Positions 1 through 8,788 are shown, counted from the first letter of the stretch. The stretch: 20,815 nt of DNA from Marinilabiliales bacterium (GCA_003512955.1 DOTG01000032.1:1-20815), one strand, 5' to 3'. Notes: a model not told the origin generated them from the sequence alone. A program made the numbers and translations.

Positions 1-755
1 AAACTTTGTTAAGGAGCGACTATATAGATAATAATTTGAATATTCTATATTCAAACCATTATCTATTCACAAACATGTTAATAAAAGAAGCAAATGATGG
101 TCTTATTTTGCATTGTAATATAATCCCTCAATTTTCTGAAATGGGAATGGTAAAATTAGGCTCAAATCTTGATTCTTTATGGAGCGTACCTTTTTCGCAT
201 TATTACCCATACGACGGGTATTGCAGCAACCCTGATGATATGGTGGTTTGCAGCGATGGAGGCTATGCCATTTGTGGCACCATGGTGTGGATGGAAAGGT
301 ACATAATGTACCTGATAAAAACAGATGCCTATGGCAACCCTTTAATTGTGCGCGATTATTGGGATTTTGCTCCAACATGGGCCAGACAGATAGTAGAAGC
401 CCCTGATGGCAGCTTTATAATGGCGCAATGTTTACCCGATCAGTTTGAAACCACCACATTTTTAGTCCGTACCAATGTTGATGGTTCAGTAAATGCAAAT
501 GAATTGGCCCAAAAGCCAAACATACAGGTTTACCCCAATCCGGTGGCCGATATGCTGAACATAGAATTTCCACAACCTATAAACCACCCATATACTATTA
601 GGCTTTATAATGCCAATGGTGTTTTGATTAAGAACCTGCAAAAGAGCGACCCCGTTTCAACCGCTATAGATATTTCCGAACTTCCAAAGGGGATTTACAT
701 AATCACAATTATTAACAACAACCAAACGTATAACCGTATGATTTTAAAAAAATAA
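1..755 (+). CDS. T9SS-sorted secreted protein, propeller-like, 5' end cut by window edge
   Basis: The frame is open from the window edge, so the true start lies upstream; the TTG at 6 has no support as a start. The visible ~250 residues contain repeats of the type 'DGGYAICGT ... YLIKTDAYGNP ... APDGSFIMAQC ... FLVRTNVDGS', typical of Bacteroidota extracellular beta-propeller-like proteins. The last ~80 residues, from 'IQVYPNPVADMLNIEF' to 'PKGIYIITI ... MILKK', form a type A T9SS C-terminal sorting domain. Such proteins cross the outer membrane through the type IX system and are released or anchored at the surface. The ligand or substrate cannot be read from this fragment. The next gene, 65 bases downstream, is also a T9SS cargo. 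Confidence is high for the sorting domain and moderate for the propeller. Confidence 0.85.
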   Translation, partial: TLLRSDYIDNNLNILYSNHYLFTNMLIKEANDGLILHCNIIPQFSEMGMVKLGSNLDSLWSVPFSHYYPYDGYCSNPDDMVVCSDGGYAICGTMVWMERYIMYLIKTDAYGNPLIVRDYWDFAPTWARQIVEAPDGSFIMAQCLPDQFETTTFLVRTNVDGSVNANELAQKPNIQVYPNPVADMLNIEFPQPINHPYTIRLYNANGVLIKNLQKSDPVSTAIDISELPKGIYIITIINNNQTYNRMILKK

Positions 756-820
756 GGTTGAGCCTGGTTTTGAGCCAGCTTTTCCCCAATTGTTCAATTA
801 TTCATTTAATACTTTACACT

Positions 821-2344
821 ATGAAAAAAAAGTTATTTATTGCAATGGCGGCATTCATATGCCTGAACGTAAATTTTGCGGTACAAAAAGCGCAGGCACA
901 AAACACTAATGATGAGTTTATTGAGGACGATGCCTTTTTTGAACCCATTACCATTATACCAAACAAAACCAGTAATTATGCCCCCAATGGTGGGGTGTTT
1001 ACCCCCAAAGGCACCCTCCGGTGCATGGTAATTTATGCCGGATTTTATATTCCAGGGAATGGTGCTTTTAATAATCAGGATGTTGATAATTGGGATAATC
1101 TAACAAATGACGATTTAGATTATAATTCTGTTCCCCAATTTGTTGAAGAGGATAGGTTTCACGAACTTATTTTCACTGATGCAGCCGATTTAAACAACCC
1201 GGCTTATGCCAATGTGGCCAATTTAACCCGTTTTTACCATGAAATGTCACATGGCGGATTTACCATTATCGGCGATGTGTTTAAAGACCCCGAAACAGGG
1301 CAGCCCGTCCGAATTAATATCGATCCCAGTGGCACAACCAGTAATTTTCCATGGGATTCGTGGAATAAAAAAGTAATTGAAAAAGGGGCTTTACTTTATC
1401 CTGATTTCGACTGGAGCGATTGGGATAGCCGTGATAATTATCCTTATTATGATTCCGATAATAGTACCTTTTTTCAGGATCAAGAACCAGACTATGTAAT
1501 AATTTGTTGGCGTTATTCCAAAAATTGGATTATGCAGCCCTCAAGCGGGAGCAGTTTTGTTAAAAACACACCCAGCGGTTATAGTACATTAGGTATCCCA
1601 AACACAACAACATGGAACGGAAATAAGTTTACTTCAGGGTTCACAAATATTACAAGCACAACAGATATAAAAGGTTTTATGAGCTTATTCATACACGAAG
1701 TGGCCCATGAGCTATATGAGTGTCCCCATATTATGGGAGCGAACAGTACCATGGGAAATCATTTTGGTATGCCAGCCAATGGTTGGGGCATGATGGGGCC
1801 GGGAAGCCGTGTAAAAACGGCAAACGCATGGGAGAGCTGGCTTCTTGGGTGGAATGAGTTGGTAACCGGCGAAACGGCTGAAAATTCCGACATACAATCA
1901 CCAGCCGATTTGAATAGTACAGGTGAATATATTTTAAGGGATTTTGTTACTTACGGCGATGCCATCCGCATTAAGATTCCCAATACAACCAATACCTATT
2001 TGTGGTTAGAAAACCATCAAAAAGAATCGATTTTTGACCATAATCCATGGAAAGACGGTCATCCTTCACCGGAGGGTGAGTTAATACCAGATATTGATGC
2101 AGGAATTTATGCTTTTATTGAAAATGTTTGGCCCACAAGAGAAAGTTTCAATCTAAATATTACAATGGAAAAAACTAATAAAATTGAAGTCCTTAATGCG
2201 CAAGGTAATTATGAATATACCCGTTCAGCGTACCCATTAATGATTGGAAATAGAATTGATAACAGATACTATTGGGACAATATTATTTACAATTGGACTA
2301 GAGGTGCACAGACCCAAATTGGGGGGGACAAATCCTCGGTATAG
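821..2344 (+). CDS. M6-like secreted zinc metalloprotease, N-terminal part of a frameshifted gene
   Basis: The ATG at 821 is chosen because it opens a clear signal peptide (MKKKLFIAMAAFICLN, cleavage near QAQA/Q); the frame is open back to a TTG at 758, but those extra residues look like leader translation. The catalytic signature is HEVAH at residues 292-296, with 'CPH' eight residues later. It is followed by 'GWGMMGPGS' and 'AWESWLLGWNEL', the order seen in immune-inhibitor-A-like M6 peptidases. The protein would be exported and cleave extracellular protein; the substrate is unknown. The frame ends at 2344, just after a seven-G run at 2321-2327. Skipping one G continues smoothly as 'QTQIGGTNPRYSVIDDY' into the next frame, so this is probably the first third of a ~1455-residue protein. 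M6 assignment rests on motifs only. Confidence 0.8.
   Translation: MKKKLFIAMAAFICLNVNFAVQKAQAQNTNDEFIEDDAFFEPITIIPNKTSNYAPNGGVFTPKGTLRCMVIYAGFYIPGNGAFNNQDVDNWDNLTNDDLDYNSVPQFVEEDRFHELIFTDAADLNNPAYANVANLTRFYHEMSHGGFTIIGDVFKDPETGQPVRINIDPSGTTSNFPWDSWNKKVIEKGALLYPDFDWSDWDSRDNYPYYDSDNSTFFQDQEPDYVIICWRYSKNWIMQPSSGSSFVKNTPSGYSTLGIPNTTTWNGNKFTSGFTNITSTTDIKGFMSLFIHEVAHELYECPHIMGANSTMGNHFGMPANGWGMMGPGSRVKTANAWESWLLGWNELVTGETAENSDIQSPADLNSTGEYILRDFVTYGDAIRIKIPNTTNTYLWLENHQKESIFDHNPWKDGHPSPEGELIPDIDAGIYAFIENVWPTRESFNLNITMEKTNKIEVLNAQGNYEYTRSAYPLMIGNRIDNRYYWDNIIYNWTRGAQTQIGGDKSSV
2321..2327 (+). other. Seven-G homopolymer at a frameshift
   Basis: Seven consecutive G lie where the reading frame of the protease gene must advance by one base to continue. 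With six G the two frames join into one uninterrupted frame from 821 to 5189. A -1 ribosomal slip would enter the third frame, not the downstream one. The explanation must therefore be a sequencing or assembly indel, replication slippage, or transcriptional slippage that drops one G or adds two. Confidence 0.85.
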
Positions 2345-5189
2345 TGTTATAGATGATTATCCTACATTTGAAAATAAATTAATAGTTGGAGAAGAAGATA
2401 ATATGATACCATGGGTTAACGATATAAATAAAGGTAGTGTAGAGAGACAGAGTATTGTGCGCGAAACGAATGGAACATACACCAATATGCTGTATGCCAA
2501 TACTTATGGTAGAAACGCCGAAGCAATTTCTAATTTCAACCGCAGAAGCGATGCTTTTCAGAAGTATGATATAATTGGTATCAATGGTATTTCTCCAGCA
2601 ATGAATTATCCTGAATACAGTACCAGTACACAAAAAATTGGAATACGCTATTTAAATGGGTTAAGTGTTGAAGTAATTGAAAAATACTCATGGGGTGATA
2701 TGAAAGTAAAAATCAGGTTTAATGATTACAATATGGAAGGTTTTAAACGATGGACTGGTTACATTTCATTACCTGATTTAACTGCAAATAGTAATTATGA
2801 CTTGATTTTAACCGGAAGTGGTAGTTTTTTGCATATTGATAAAAGTAAAATACCAAACCGGAATACTTTGCTTAATGGCGAATTTATTAATCCATCTGAA
2901 TTTACTCTAATGCCGAATTCAAGTTTTCTATTAGGTGTTAATACAGAACTAAGGATTGATAACCAAAGTACTGTTGTATTAGAATCAAATTCTAAGATTT
3001 TTATGGAAAGGTACTCTGACATAAATGTTATCAATAACTCTACGCTAATTATTAAAGAGGGTGCAAAGATTGAACAATTATTAGGCTCAAGAATTTATAT
3101 AGATGCTACATCTACAATTATTTTTGATGGGGGTGGTTTCGAAAATTATAATTATAGGTACTTAACAGTTGATGGTACATTAAAGGTAGGGCAAAACAAA
3201 ACTCTTACATTGACAGAACCTGGTAATATTATCTTAAATGGTTCCATAGAAGCAGATGCTGGAGCTTCTATTATTTTTAATGGCACAAACAAAACTACAA
3301 TATTATTGGAAGTACAAAGATCCATCTCCTTCGATACCGATTTTGCCGGTGTGACCATCCGGAACGGTAAAATAGTTATGAACAACTCCACCTCAGAGCT
3401 ACTGATAAACCAGGGGGTTGACAACGTTATTATCGACAACGTCTGGGTAACCTCCTCAACAGGGGCCAACAACGGCCACCAGGGCATCGATATCCGAAGC
3501 GACGGGAATGTTTCCATTACCAACAGTAAGTTTGAAATGGCCAATTGTGGTATAATTTCTTCAAGGGCGGCTACCGCCCCAAACTTAACCATTGCCACAT
3601 GTACCTTTGCAAACTGTAACACGGGGCTGCTTGCATACAACAGCGGGGTTTCCATCAATGGCTGTACCTTTGAAAACAATACCTATACAGGGGTTGAATG
3701 TATCTCGATGGATTTGGACAGTTACATAAACAATTCCACCATACGCTACCATAGCAATACTAGTGGCAAGGCGGTGTATTATGTAAGCTCGGGTTTGGCC
3801 TCACTTTCAATGCAAGGGACCACCATCAGCAACAACTACAATGGTGCCTATTTCTTGGGGGCCTTCAACGTGTCGGCTAATTGCTGCAATATCAGCAACA
3901 ATACAAAGTATGGGTTATTGGCCGATGGCGCATATATTTATTTGGCATATGCACCCGGCATTAGCGGCGGAAGCAACCAAATATACAGCAACTTATATGC
4001 CCTGCAATTGAAAAACAGCTCCAGGTTTACCCTGAACAACGGCTATAACGATCTGCGGAGCGACAGTTATTGCCTCTATGGTACCATGACCGGTTTCACA
4101 CCTACCACTTGGTCAGCCAACAACAATTACTGGAAAACCGGCGGGGGCGCCCCGGTGATTAATGTCAATTACCAACTGACCGGGGCCAACGGGGCAGTAA
4201 CAATCACCGACAATTCCCCCGAAGGCGCCTATTACCTCTGCGAAGCACCCGGAGATTTAATTGAAGGGACCGCAACCGCCACAACCCCGGATGAGCCGGC
4301 CGCCTACCGCACCGTGACCACCGACCTGGGCACGCTGCCGTTAGACGAAACCGTGGAAACAACTTTAAACACCGATGCGGAAACAGGTACCGTGTATGAT
4401 GAGGCAACGCAGTTCGGCCTGATGGCGCAGACCCTCAACAACGACTTGGCCGCCCTCAACCCGGCCGAGGAGGAACAGGCCGCGCACACCTACCGGATGC
4501 TCCGCTCCAGCTTAGGTGCACAGATAGGGAAAAACGGCAAAGCCGATCCGGCACAATTGGACAACATGCTGCAGGTTATCCGCAAATTGCAGGACGACGA
4601 CAAACAGAGGGAAGGCAAACAGGTGGGGAAAAAACTCACCGCCCGCTATTTTGCCCTTGCCCTTGACGAAGCCCAGACCCTCTGGCTGAAACAGGATTAT
4701 ACCGGAGCCATTGCCCTGCTGCAAAGCCTAATAGCCAAAGCCACCGCCGACCAGCAGTGCGAAATACAAGAACTTATTTGCCAAATTGAAATTGACCGCG
4801 AATTTATTGCCAGCAACAACACCCTCGATATTGAAGAGCTGCTGGCACAGTGCAGCGAATGCAGCGGAAGTGAGAAGTCGGGCAGCACAAATAGCTCCGG
4901 CAACGGGCAAAATGCCGCAGAAACGGGTAACCTGTTGTTGGCCGGTGTTTCGTTAAGCGTGGTTCCCCACCCGGTCACCGGCACTTCCGAGATACAGATA
5001 AAAGGACTGGCACAACCTGCAACGCTGACCGTTTATAACAGCCTGGGTGCCGTGGTAATCCAGCGTGAAGTTATCGGTGAAAGCACAACAATGAAAATCA
5101 CCCGCAACGAGTTAAAACCGGGCATGTACCTGATTACCCTGAACCAAAACGGTACCACCCTCCAGACCCTGAAAATGGTGGTGCAGTAA
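2328..5189 (+). CDS. Beta-helix and T9SS sorting portion of the frameshifted M6-like protease
   Basis: This is the continuation of the gene starting at 821 after the G-run. The open frame reaches back to a TTG at 2244, but that overlap is covered by the good upstream frame; the first in-frame ATG is at 2403, with no signal peptide, so independent secretion is unlikely. In joined numbering, residues ~700-1095 form a strand-rich, Asn-rich right-handed beta-helix ('VIIDNVWVTSS', 'VSITNSKFEMANCGI', 'VSINGCTFENNTYTGV'). Residues ~1140-1365 are helical and TPR-like, with a Ser/Gly linker. From ~1373 a T9SS type A sorting domain runs to the end ('SVVPHPVTG ... LKPGMYLITL ... LKMVVQ'). Composition shifts from AT-rich before ~3320 to strongly GC-rich after ~4130. 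The beta-helix may bind polysaccharide, which is inference. Confidence 0.8.
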   Translation, partial: TNPRYSVIDDYPTFENKLIVGEEDNMIPWVNDINKGSVERQSIVRETNGTYTNMLYANTYGRNAEAISNFNRRSDAFQKYDIIGINGISPAMNYPEYSTSTQKIGIRYLNGLSVEVIEKYSWGDMKVKIRFNDYNMEGFKRWTGYISLPDLTANSNYDLILTGSGSFLHIDKSKIPNRNTLLNGEFINPSEFTLMPNSSFLLGVNTELRIDNQSTVVLESNSKIFMERYSDINVINNSTLIIKEGAKIEQLLGSRIYIDATSTIIFDGGGFENYNYRYLTVDGTLKVGQNKTLTLTEPGNIILNGSIEADAGASIIFNGTNKTTILLEVQRSISFDTDFAGVTIRNGKIVMNNSTSELLINQGVDNVIIDNVWVTSSTGANNGHQGIDIRSDGNVSITNSKFEMANCGIISSRAATAPNLTIATCTFANCNTGLLAYNSGVSINGCTFENNTYTGVECISMDLDSYINNSTIRYHSNTSGKAVYYVSSGLASLSMQGTTISNNYNGAYFLGAFNVSANCCNISNNTKYGLLADGAYIYLAYAPGISGGSNQIYSNLYALQLKNSSRFTLNNGYNDLRSDSYCLYGTMTGFTPTTWSANNNYWKTGGGAPVINVNYQLTGANGAVTITDNSPEGAYYLCEAPGDLIEGTATATTPDEPAAYRTVTTDLGTLPLDETVETTLNTDAETGTVYDEATQFGLMAQTLNNDLAALNPAEEEQAAHTYRMLRSSLGAQIGKNGKADPAQLDNMLQVIRKLQDDDKQREGKQVGKKLTARYFALALDEAQTLWLKQDYTGAIALLQSLIAKATADQQCEIQELICQIEIDREFIASNNTLDIEELLAQCSECSGSEKSGSTNSSGNGQNAAETGNLLLAGVSLSVVPHPVTGTSEIQIKGLAQPATLTVYNSLGAVVIQREVIGESTTMKITRNELKPGMYLITLNQNGTTLQTLKMVVQ

Positions 5190-5206
5190 CCGGAAACCTA
5201 TTTTGC

Positions 5207-5243
5207 TTAGTCACCGGGTGACTTGGAGTCATCCGGTGACTAA
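5207..5243 (+). terminator. 17-bp stem-loop after the protease gene, possible terminator
   Basis: The arms TTAGTCACCGGGTGACT and AGTCATCCGGTGACTAA pair over 17 positions with one G-T wobble around a three-base loop (TGG). It begins 18 bases after the stop codon. The following sequence is AT-rich but has no clean T-run, so it may act as a non-classical terminator or an RNA 3'-end stabiliser, or be a small palindromic repeat. Each arm is itself nearly self-complementary. Confidence 0.5.
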
Positions 5244-5354
5244 TTCAAAATTATTGTACTCAAAATATTTTGAATGTTATTAATCAATAAAATCCATAAC
5301 GAACAATAACAGCCATTCTTACCCCCTTAAAGTTTCCGCAGCAATTTTTTGCCA

Positions 5355-5385
5355 GTTGCAAGGGAAATTATTTTTCCTTATTTTG
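5355..5385 (+). promoter_or_regulatory. Bacteroidota-type promoter for the DUF262 gene
   Basis: GTTG at 5355-5358, a 19-base spacer and TTATTTTG at 5378-5385 (7 of 8 to TAnnTTTG) fit the Bacteroidota -33/-7 layout. They lie 26 bases before the ATG at 5412. This is motif matching by eye. Confidence 0.45.
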
Positions 5386-5411
5386 CTGAAAGTTAAACAA
5401 TTTGCAGGGTC

Positions 5412-6524
5412 ATGATACAAAAACTGGAAATTATCAACAATTGGAATCTGAAGAAGTTACTGAATGAGCTGGAAATGGGCCATATTAAAGTGCCTAAATT
5501 TCAACGGGATTATATTTGGGAAAAAACCAAAGTAGTAAAACTGCTCAACTCTATTTACCATCAATACCCGATAGGGTCCTTCTTTTTTTGGATAGCCCCG
5601 GAACACTACGCCACGTTTATCCGTGAAAATGTGTATCTGAATATTAAACCAGCCCAAAAGAACGGCTCTTTCCAATTCATCTTGGATGGACAGCAACGGA
5701 TGATCTCGCTTTATGTTTCTTTGCGCGGCAAGAACTATGCCGGCACCGATTATAGCACGATTTGTTTTAATCCGCAAAAAAAGGAATTCCGCATACCACG
5801 TGGGCTGCGGGAAAAATACAACATCCCGGCCTGGAAACTTTTCGACAACAAAGCTTATGGCGAGGTTTACAGCGAGTTGATAACCGGAACCACCAGCCGC
5901 AGCGGCCAACTGGCCGAAACCTGGCGTGAATGCCAGGAGATTTTTTCAAATTACCCTGTTAGTATTGTTAAAACCAGTAACGAAGAGCTTGACGATGTAG
6001 TGGAGATTTTTGAACGCATTAACGAAGGAGGAAAACACCTGACCGTTTTTGACCTAATTCATGCTACCACATGGTCGGAACAGTTTGATTTGAAAGAACG
6101 TATTGCAGAATTTAACAACCCCGAGCGGGTTAAAAGATATGGACAGTTCAGTAACAAGGTATTCACGTTGTCGCTTACCATGAATATTTTTGATGATGCC
6201 CGCACGTTGTATCAATTGCGGCTTGCCCCAAACCAGTGTGAACACATTTGGCCCCGGACAAAATCGGCCCTACTGGCTACCTTGGATTTTTTCAAACAAA
6301 TGCGGTTAACCGGCGACTTAACCGCGTATCATAATTTTATCCCCATCATACAATATTATTTCTTTAGGAGCGGATTAAAAGAGGTGAAAGAAGAGCATCA
6401 GAAAGTTATTGAAAAATGGTTCTGGGATGCAAAATTTTCAAAAAGATACGCCACTTCAGTATATACACGGATGAAAGAAGATGGAAACTGGATTCTGGAT
6501 ATGTTAGGCGAAAAGCATGAATGA
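5412..6524 (+). CDS. DUF262-domain (GmrS/ParB-nuclease-like) protein, short form
   Basis: The 370-residue product has the DUF262 hallmarks: 'VPKFQRDYIWEKTKV' near residue 27, 'YPIGSFFFW' near 53, the diagnostic DGQQR at residues 92-96, and 'FERINEGGKHLTVFDLIHA' near 200. DUF262 is the N-terminal, NTP-binding or hydrolysing domain of GmrSD-type type IV restriction enzymes and many defence-linked proteins. Full-length relatives usually add a DUF1524 HNH-type domain, and no HNH-like HxxP motif is visible here. The frame stops soon after 'FSKRYATSVYTRMKED', and no continuation was found in the other frames before the next gene. It is either a natural short form or a 3'-truncated one. Neighbours are not defence genes, so a restriction role is only a guess. 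Confidence 0.8.
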   Translation: MIQKLEIINNWNLKKLLNELEMGHIKVPKFQRDYIWEKTKVVKLLNSIYHQYPIGSFFFWIAPEHYATFIRENVYLNIKPAQKNGSFQFILDGQQRMISLYVSLRGKNYAGTDYSTICFNPQKKEFRIPRGLREKYNIPAWKLFDNKAYGEVYSELITGTTSRSGQLAETWRECQEIFSNYPVSIVKTSNEELDDVVEIFERINEGGKHLTVFDLIHATTWSEQFDLKERIAEFNNPERVKRYGQFSNKVFTLSLTMNIFDDARTLYQLRLAPNQCEHIWPRTKSALLATLDFFKQMRLTGDLTAYHNFIPIIQYYFFRSGLKEVKEEHQKVIEKWFWDAKFSKRYATSVYTRMKEDGNWILDMLGEKHE

Positions 6525-6569
6525 GCAGATAAATATTTGATGAATGGATTCAGGGATTGCTGAAATTGC

Positions 6570-6577
6570 TATCTTTA
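6570..6577 (+). promoter_or_regulatory. Possible -7 element of the histidine kinase gene
   Basis: TATCTTTA matches TAnnTTTG at 7 of 8 positions and lies 21 bases before the ATG at 6599. No good -33 element is visible, so support is weak. If used, it rules out the upstream in-frame TTG at 6557 as the start. Confidence 0.35.
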
Positions 6578-6598
6578 GCCGCAACAATTATAATTACC

Positions 6599-8788
6599 AT
6601 GGGCAGCCTTAAAAAACTAGTTTTCCTCATAGTATGGGCATGTTTTATTGGGTACCAGGTGCCGGCACAATCAAACATTGATAGCTTGCGCACGTTGTTG
6701 ACAGTCACCCAAAACGATACCGTTTATGTGGACATTCTCAATCAATTATCGAAAGCCTGCCGATGGAATCAAATAACCGATGCCATTGATTATGCCGTGA
6801 AGGCCGAGAAAATATCGCAAACAATCAATTACCAACAAGGGCTTGCCTTAGCATTCCACAATCTGGGGGTTTTGTATGCCGATAAAGGAAATAACGAATT
6901 GGCGCTGGAATATTATGGCAAAAGCCTCCGCATTCAGAGGATAATGAACAACCCGAAAGCCATGGCGCACCTGTATGATAATATGGGGTTGATTTACCGC
7001 CGGCAACAAGATTTTGAAAAAGCCCTTGAATACCATAATCAAAGCCTGAAACTGAAAAAGGATTTGAACGACACTATTGGCATTGCCTATTCTTATGAAA
7101 ACATTGGATTGATATTCTCCGAGCAGGGAAAATTTGATAAGGCACTCATCCATTATTACAACAGTTTGCGGTTAAAAGAATCGCTCAACGACAAATATGG
7201 AATGGCCAATTCCTTTGGAAATATTGGGGTTATTTATTTGAAAATTGAAAGTTACGACCAATCGCAGGTGAATCTGGAACGGGCCCTGATGCTCTTCCAG
7301 GAAATTGGGAATAAAACCGGGATTGCCGAATGCCAGCTTTATTTGAGTGATATCTATCAAAATCAAAAGAACTATCCAAAAGCTATTGATGCCCTCGAAC
7401 AATGCCTGGCCATAAATAACGAGAAAGGCAATATCAAAGGGTTGGCCGATGCCTATTTAAAGTTAGGCAACGTGAATATTTTAAGAGGGCGGAGTTATCT
7501 GTCGCACGATTTTTACTTAAAAAGCCTGGATTATTACCAGAGGATTGAAGACTTGAAAGGGGTTGCCGAGGCCCGGTTGGCTTTAGCCCAATATTACATC
7601 CACCAGGGAGATTTTGAGACAGCCAAAATGCAACTTAAAACCACCCTTTCGTTGCTCAAAACCATTTATGCTCCTGATTTGGAACTGAAAACCACAAAAT
7701 TGCTTGTTTCGATATTCCAACGGGAAGGAAATTATTTCAAAACCACGGAATTGTTAAATCAGGCGCTAATAATCACCGATTCGCTGAATAAGTTAAACCT
7801 GGAAAAAGAGGTGACGCAGATTCAGCTCCAATATGAATTTGACAAAAAAATCCTTCAAAAAGAATTCGAAGACATCCGTACCAAACTGGAAACGGAACAA
7901 AGAATCAAACGGGTGTCGTTGGTCCGGAATATTACCCTGCTGGCATTCTTGTTATTGAGTGTTTTAGCATGTATCATCTATCTGAAATCGAAGAAGATGA
8001 ACCGGCAAAATAAGGTACTGGAGCACCAGCAGCAATTGATCGGGCAACAACTGGTGGAACTTAAGACACAAAAGGAGCAGTTACAGATTGCCAACCATAC
8101 GAAAGACAAATTCATTGCCATCATCGGGCACGATTTGCGTAACCCGTTTAATGCCATCAACAGCTTTGTTTCGCTGGTAATGGAGCACCCAAATGGTTAC
8201 AATGAGGAGCTGGTTAAAAAATACCTGCTCTTGATTAAAGATGCCGGGGCGAACGCTCAAAGTCTGTTAGAGAATCTTTTAGAATGGGCCAAAGCACAAA
8301 GCGGTGAATTGATTGCCCGCAAGGAACGCGTGGTTCTGAATAGCATTCTACGCGGCAACGTGATCCTGATAAAAGAAATGGCCGAACAGAAAGGTATTCG
8401 TCTGATAGAGGAACTTGAAGACGATCCCATGGTGATTATCGATAAAAATATGATCAATGCCGTAATCCGGAATTTGCTTTCAAACGCTTTAAAATTCACT
8501 CCCGCGGGAGGTACCATTTGGGTGAGAACCCAGATAAAAGGGCATGAAGTAAAAATAGTGATCCAAGATACCGGCGTTGGTATTTCACCAGGTCAATTGG
8601 GCATTCTTTTCGATCCGGGTTCTGTTAAAAAAGGTATTGGAGGCATTGCTTCTTCCGGGTTAGGATTGATCCTTTGTAAAGACTTTTTGGAAAAACACCA
8701 GCAAGAATTACGATTGGAAAGCACACTTGATGTAGGGACCACTTTCTGGTTTTATTTACCTATAACCGAAGTTCATGAACACCATTAA
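6599..8788 (+). CDS. TPR-containing membrane sensor histidine kinase
   Basis: The 729-residue product starts at the ATG at 6599, giving signal sequence 'LKKLVFLIVWACFIGYQVPAQS'. Residues ~50-400 are a string of tetratricopeptide repeats in the periplasm ('ALAFHNLGVLYADKGNNELALEYYGKSL', split by similar units). A coiled coil leads to a membrane segment at ~445-462, and a second coiled coil follows. The kinase core shows the H-box 'HDLRNPFNAI' with phospho-acceptor H511, the N-box beginning at N625 (NLLSNALKF), and G-boxes 'DTGVGI' and 'SSGLGLILC'. No receiver or DNA-binding domain is present, and no response regulator gene lies in this window. The periplasmic TPR input suggests it senses a protein or envelope state. 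The next gene overlaps it by 14 bases. Confidence 0.93.
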   Translation: MGSLKKLVFLIVWACFIGYQVPAQSNIDSLRTLLTVTQNDTVYVDILNQLSKACRWNQITDAIDYAVKAEKISQTINYQQGLALAFHNLGVLYADKGNNELALEYYGKSLRIQRIMNNPKAMAHLYDNMGLIYRRQQDFEKALEYHNQSLKLKKDLNDTIGIAYSYENIGLIFSEQGKFDKALIHYYNSLRLKESLNDKYGMANSFGNIGVIYLKIESYDQSQVNLERALMLFQEIGNKTGIAECQLYLSDIYQNQKNYPKAIDALEQCLAINNEKGNIKGLADAYLKLGNVNILRGRSYLSHDFYLKSLDYYQRIEDLKGVAEARLALAQYYIHQGDFETAKMQLKTTLSLLKTIYAPDLELKTTKLLVSIFQREGNYFKTTELLNQALIITDSLNKLNLEKEVTQIQLQYEFDKKILQKEFEDIRTKLETEQRIKRVSLVRNITLLAFLLLSVLACIIYLKSKKMNRQNKVLEHQQQLIGQQLVELKTQKEQLQIANHTKDKFIAIIGHDLRNPFNAINSFVSLVMEHPNGYNEELVKKYLLLIKDAGANAQSLLENLLEWAKAQSGELIARKERVVLNSILRGNVILIKEMAEQKGIRLIEELEDDPMVIIDKNMINAVIRNLLSNALKFTPAGGTIWVRTQIKGHEVKIVIQDTGVGISPGQLGILFDPGSVKKGIGGIASSGLGLILCKDFLEKHQQELRLESTLDVGTTFWFYLPITEVHEHH

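Noticed and set aside
758..820. Upstream TTG start for the protease
   Set aside because: The ATG at 821 directly opens a standard signal peptide; the extra residues would bury it.
756..820. Terminator hairpin between the first two genes (CTGG/CCAG with T-rich tail)
   Set aside because: The stem is only about four base pairs, too weak to support.
2244..2327. TTG at 2244 as an independent start for the beta-helix protein
   Set aside because: This stretch is better explained by the upstream frame, and the product would lack a signal peptide while carrying a T9SS sorting domain that needs prior export.
2321..2327. Programmed -1 ribosomal frameshift at the G-run
   Set aside because: A -1 slip leads into the third frame; the downstream coding frame needs +1 or -2.
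4204..4984. Several minus-strand open frames opposite the GC-rich end of the protease gene
   Set aside because: They are a by-product of high GC in the coding strand; they overlap each other, have unlikely compositions and lack recognisable motifs.
5412..6524. A GmrSD or BREX-type defence island
   Set aside because: Only one DUF262 protein is present, without methylase, helicase or nuclease neighbours.
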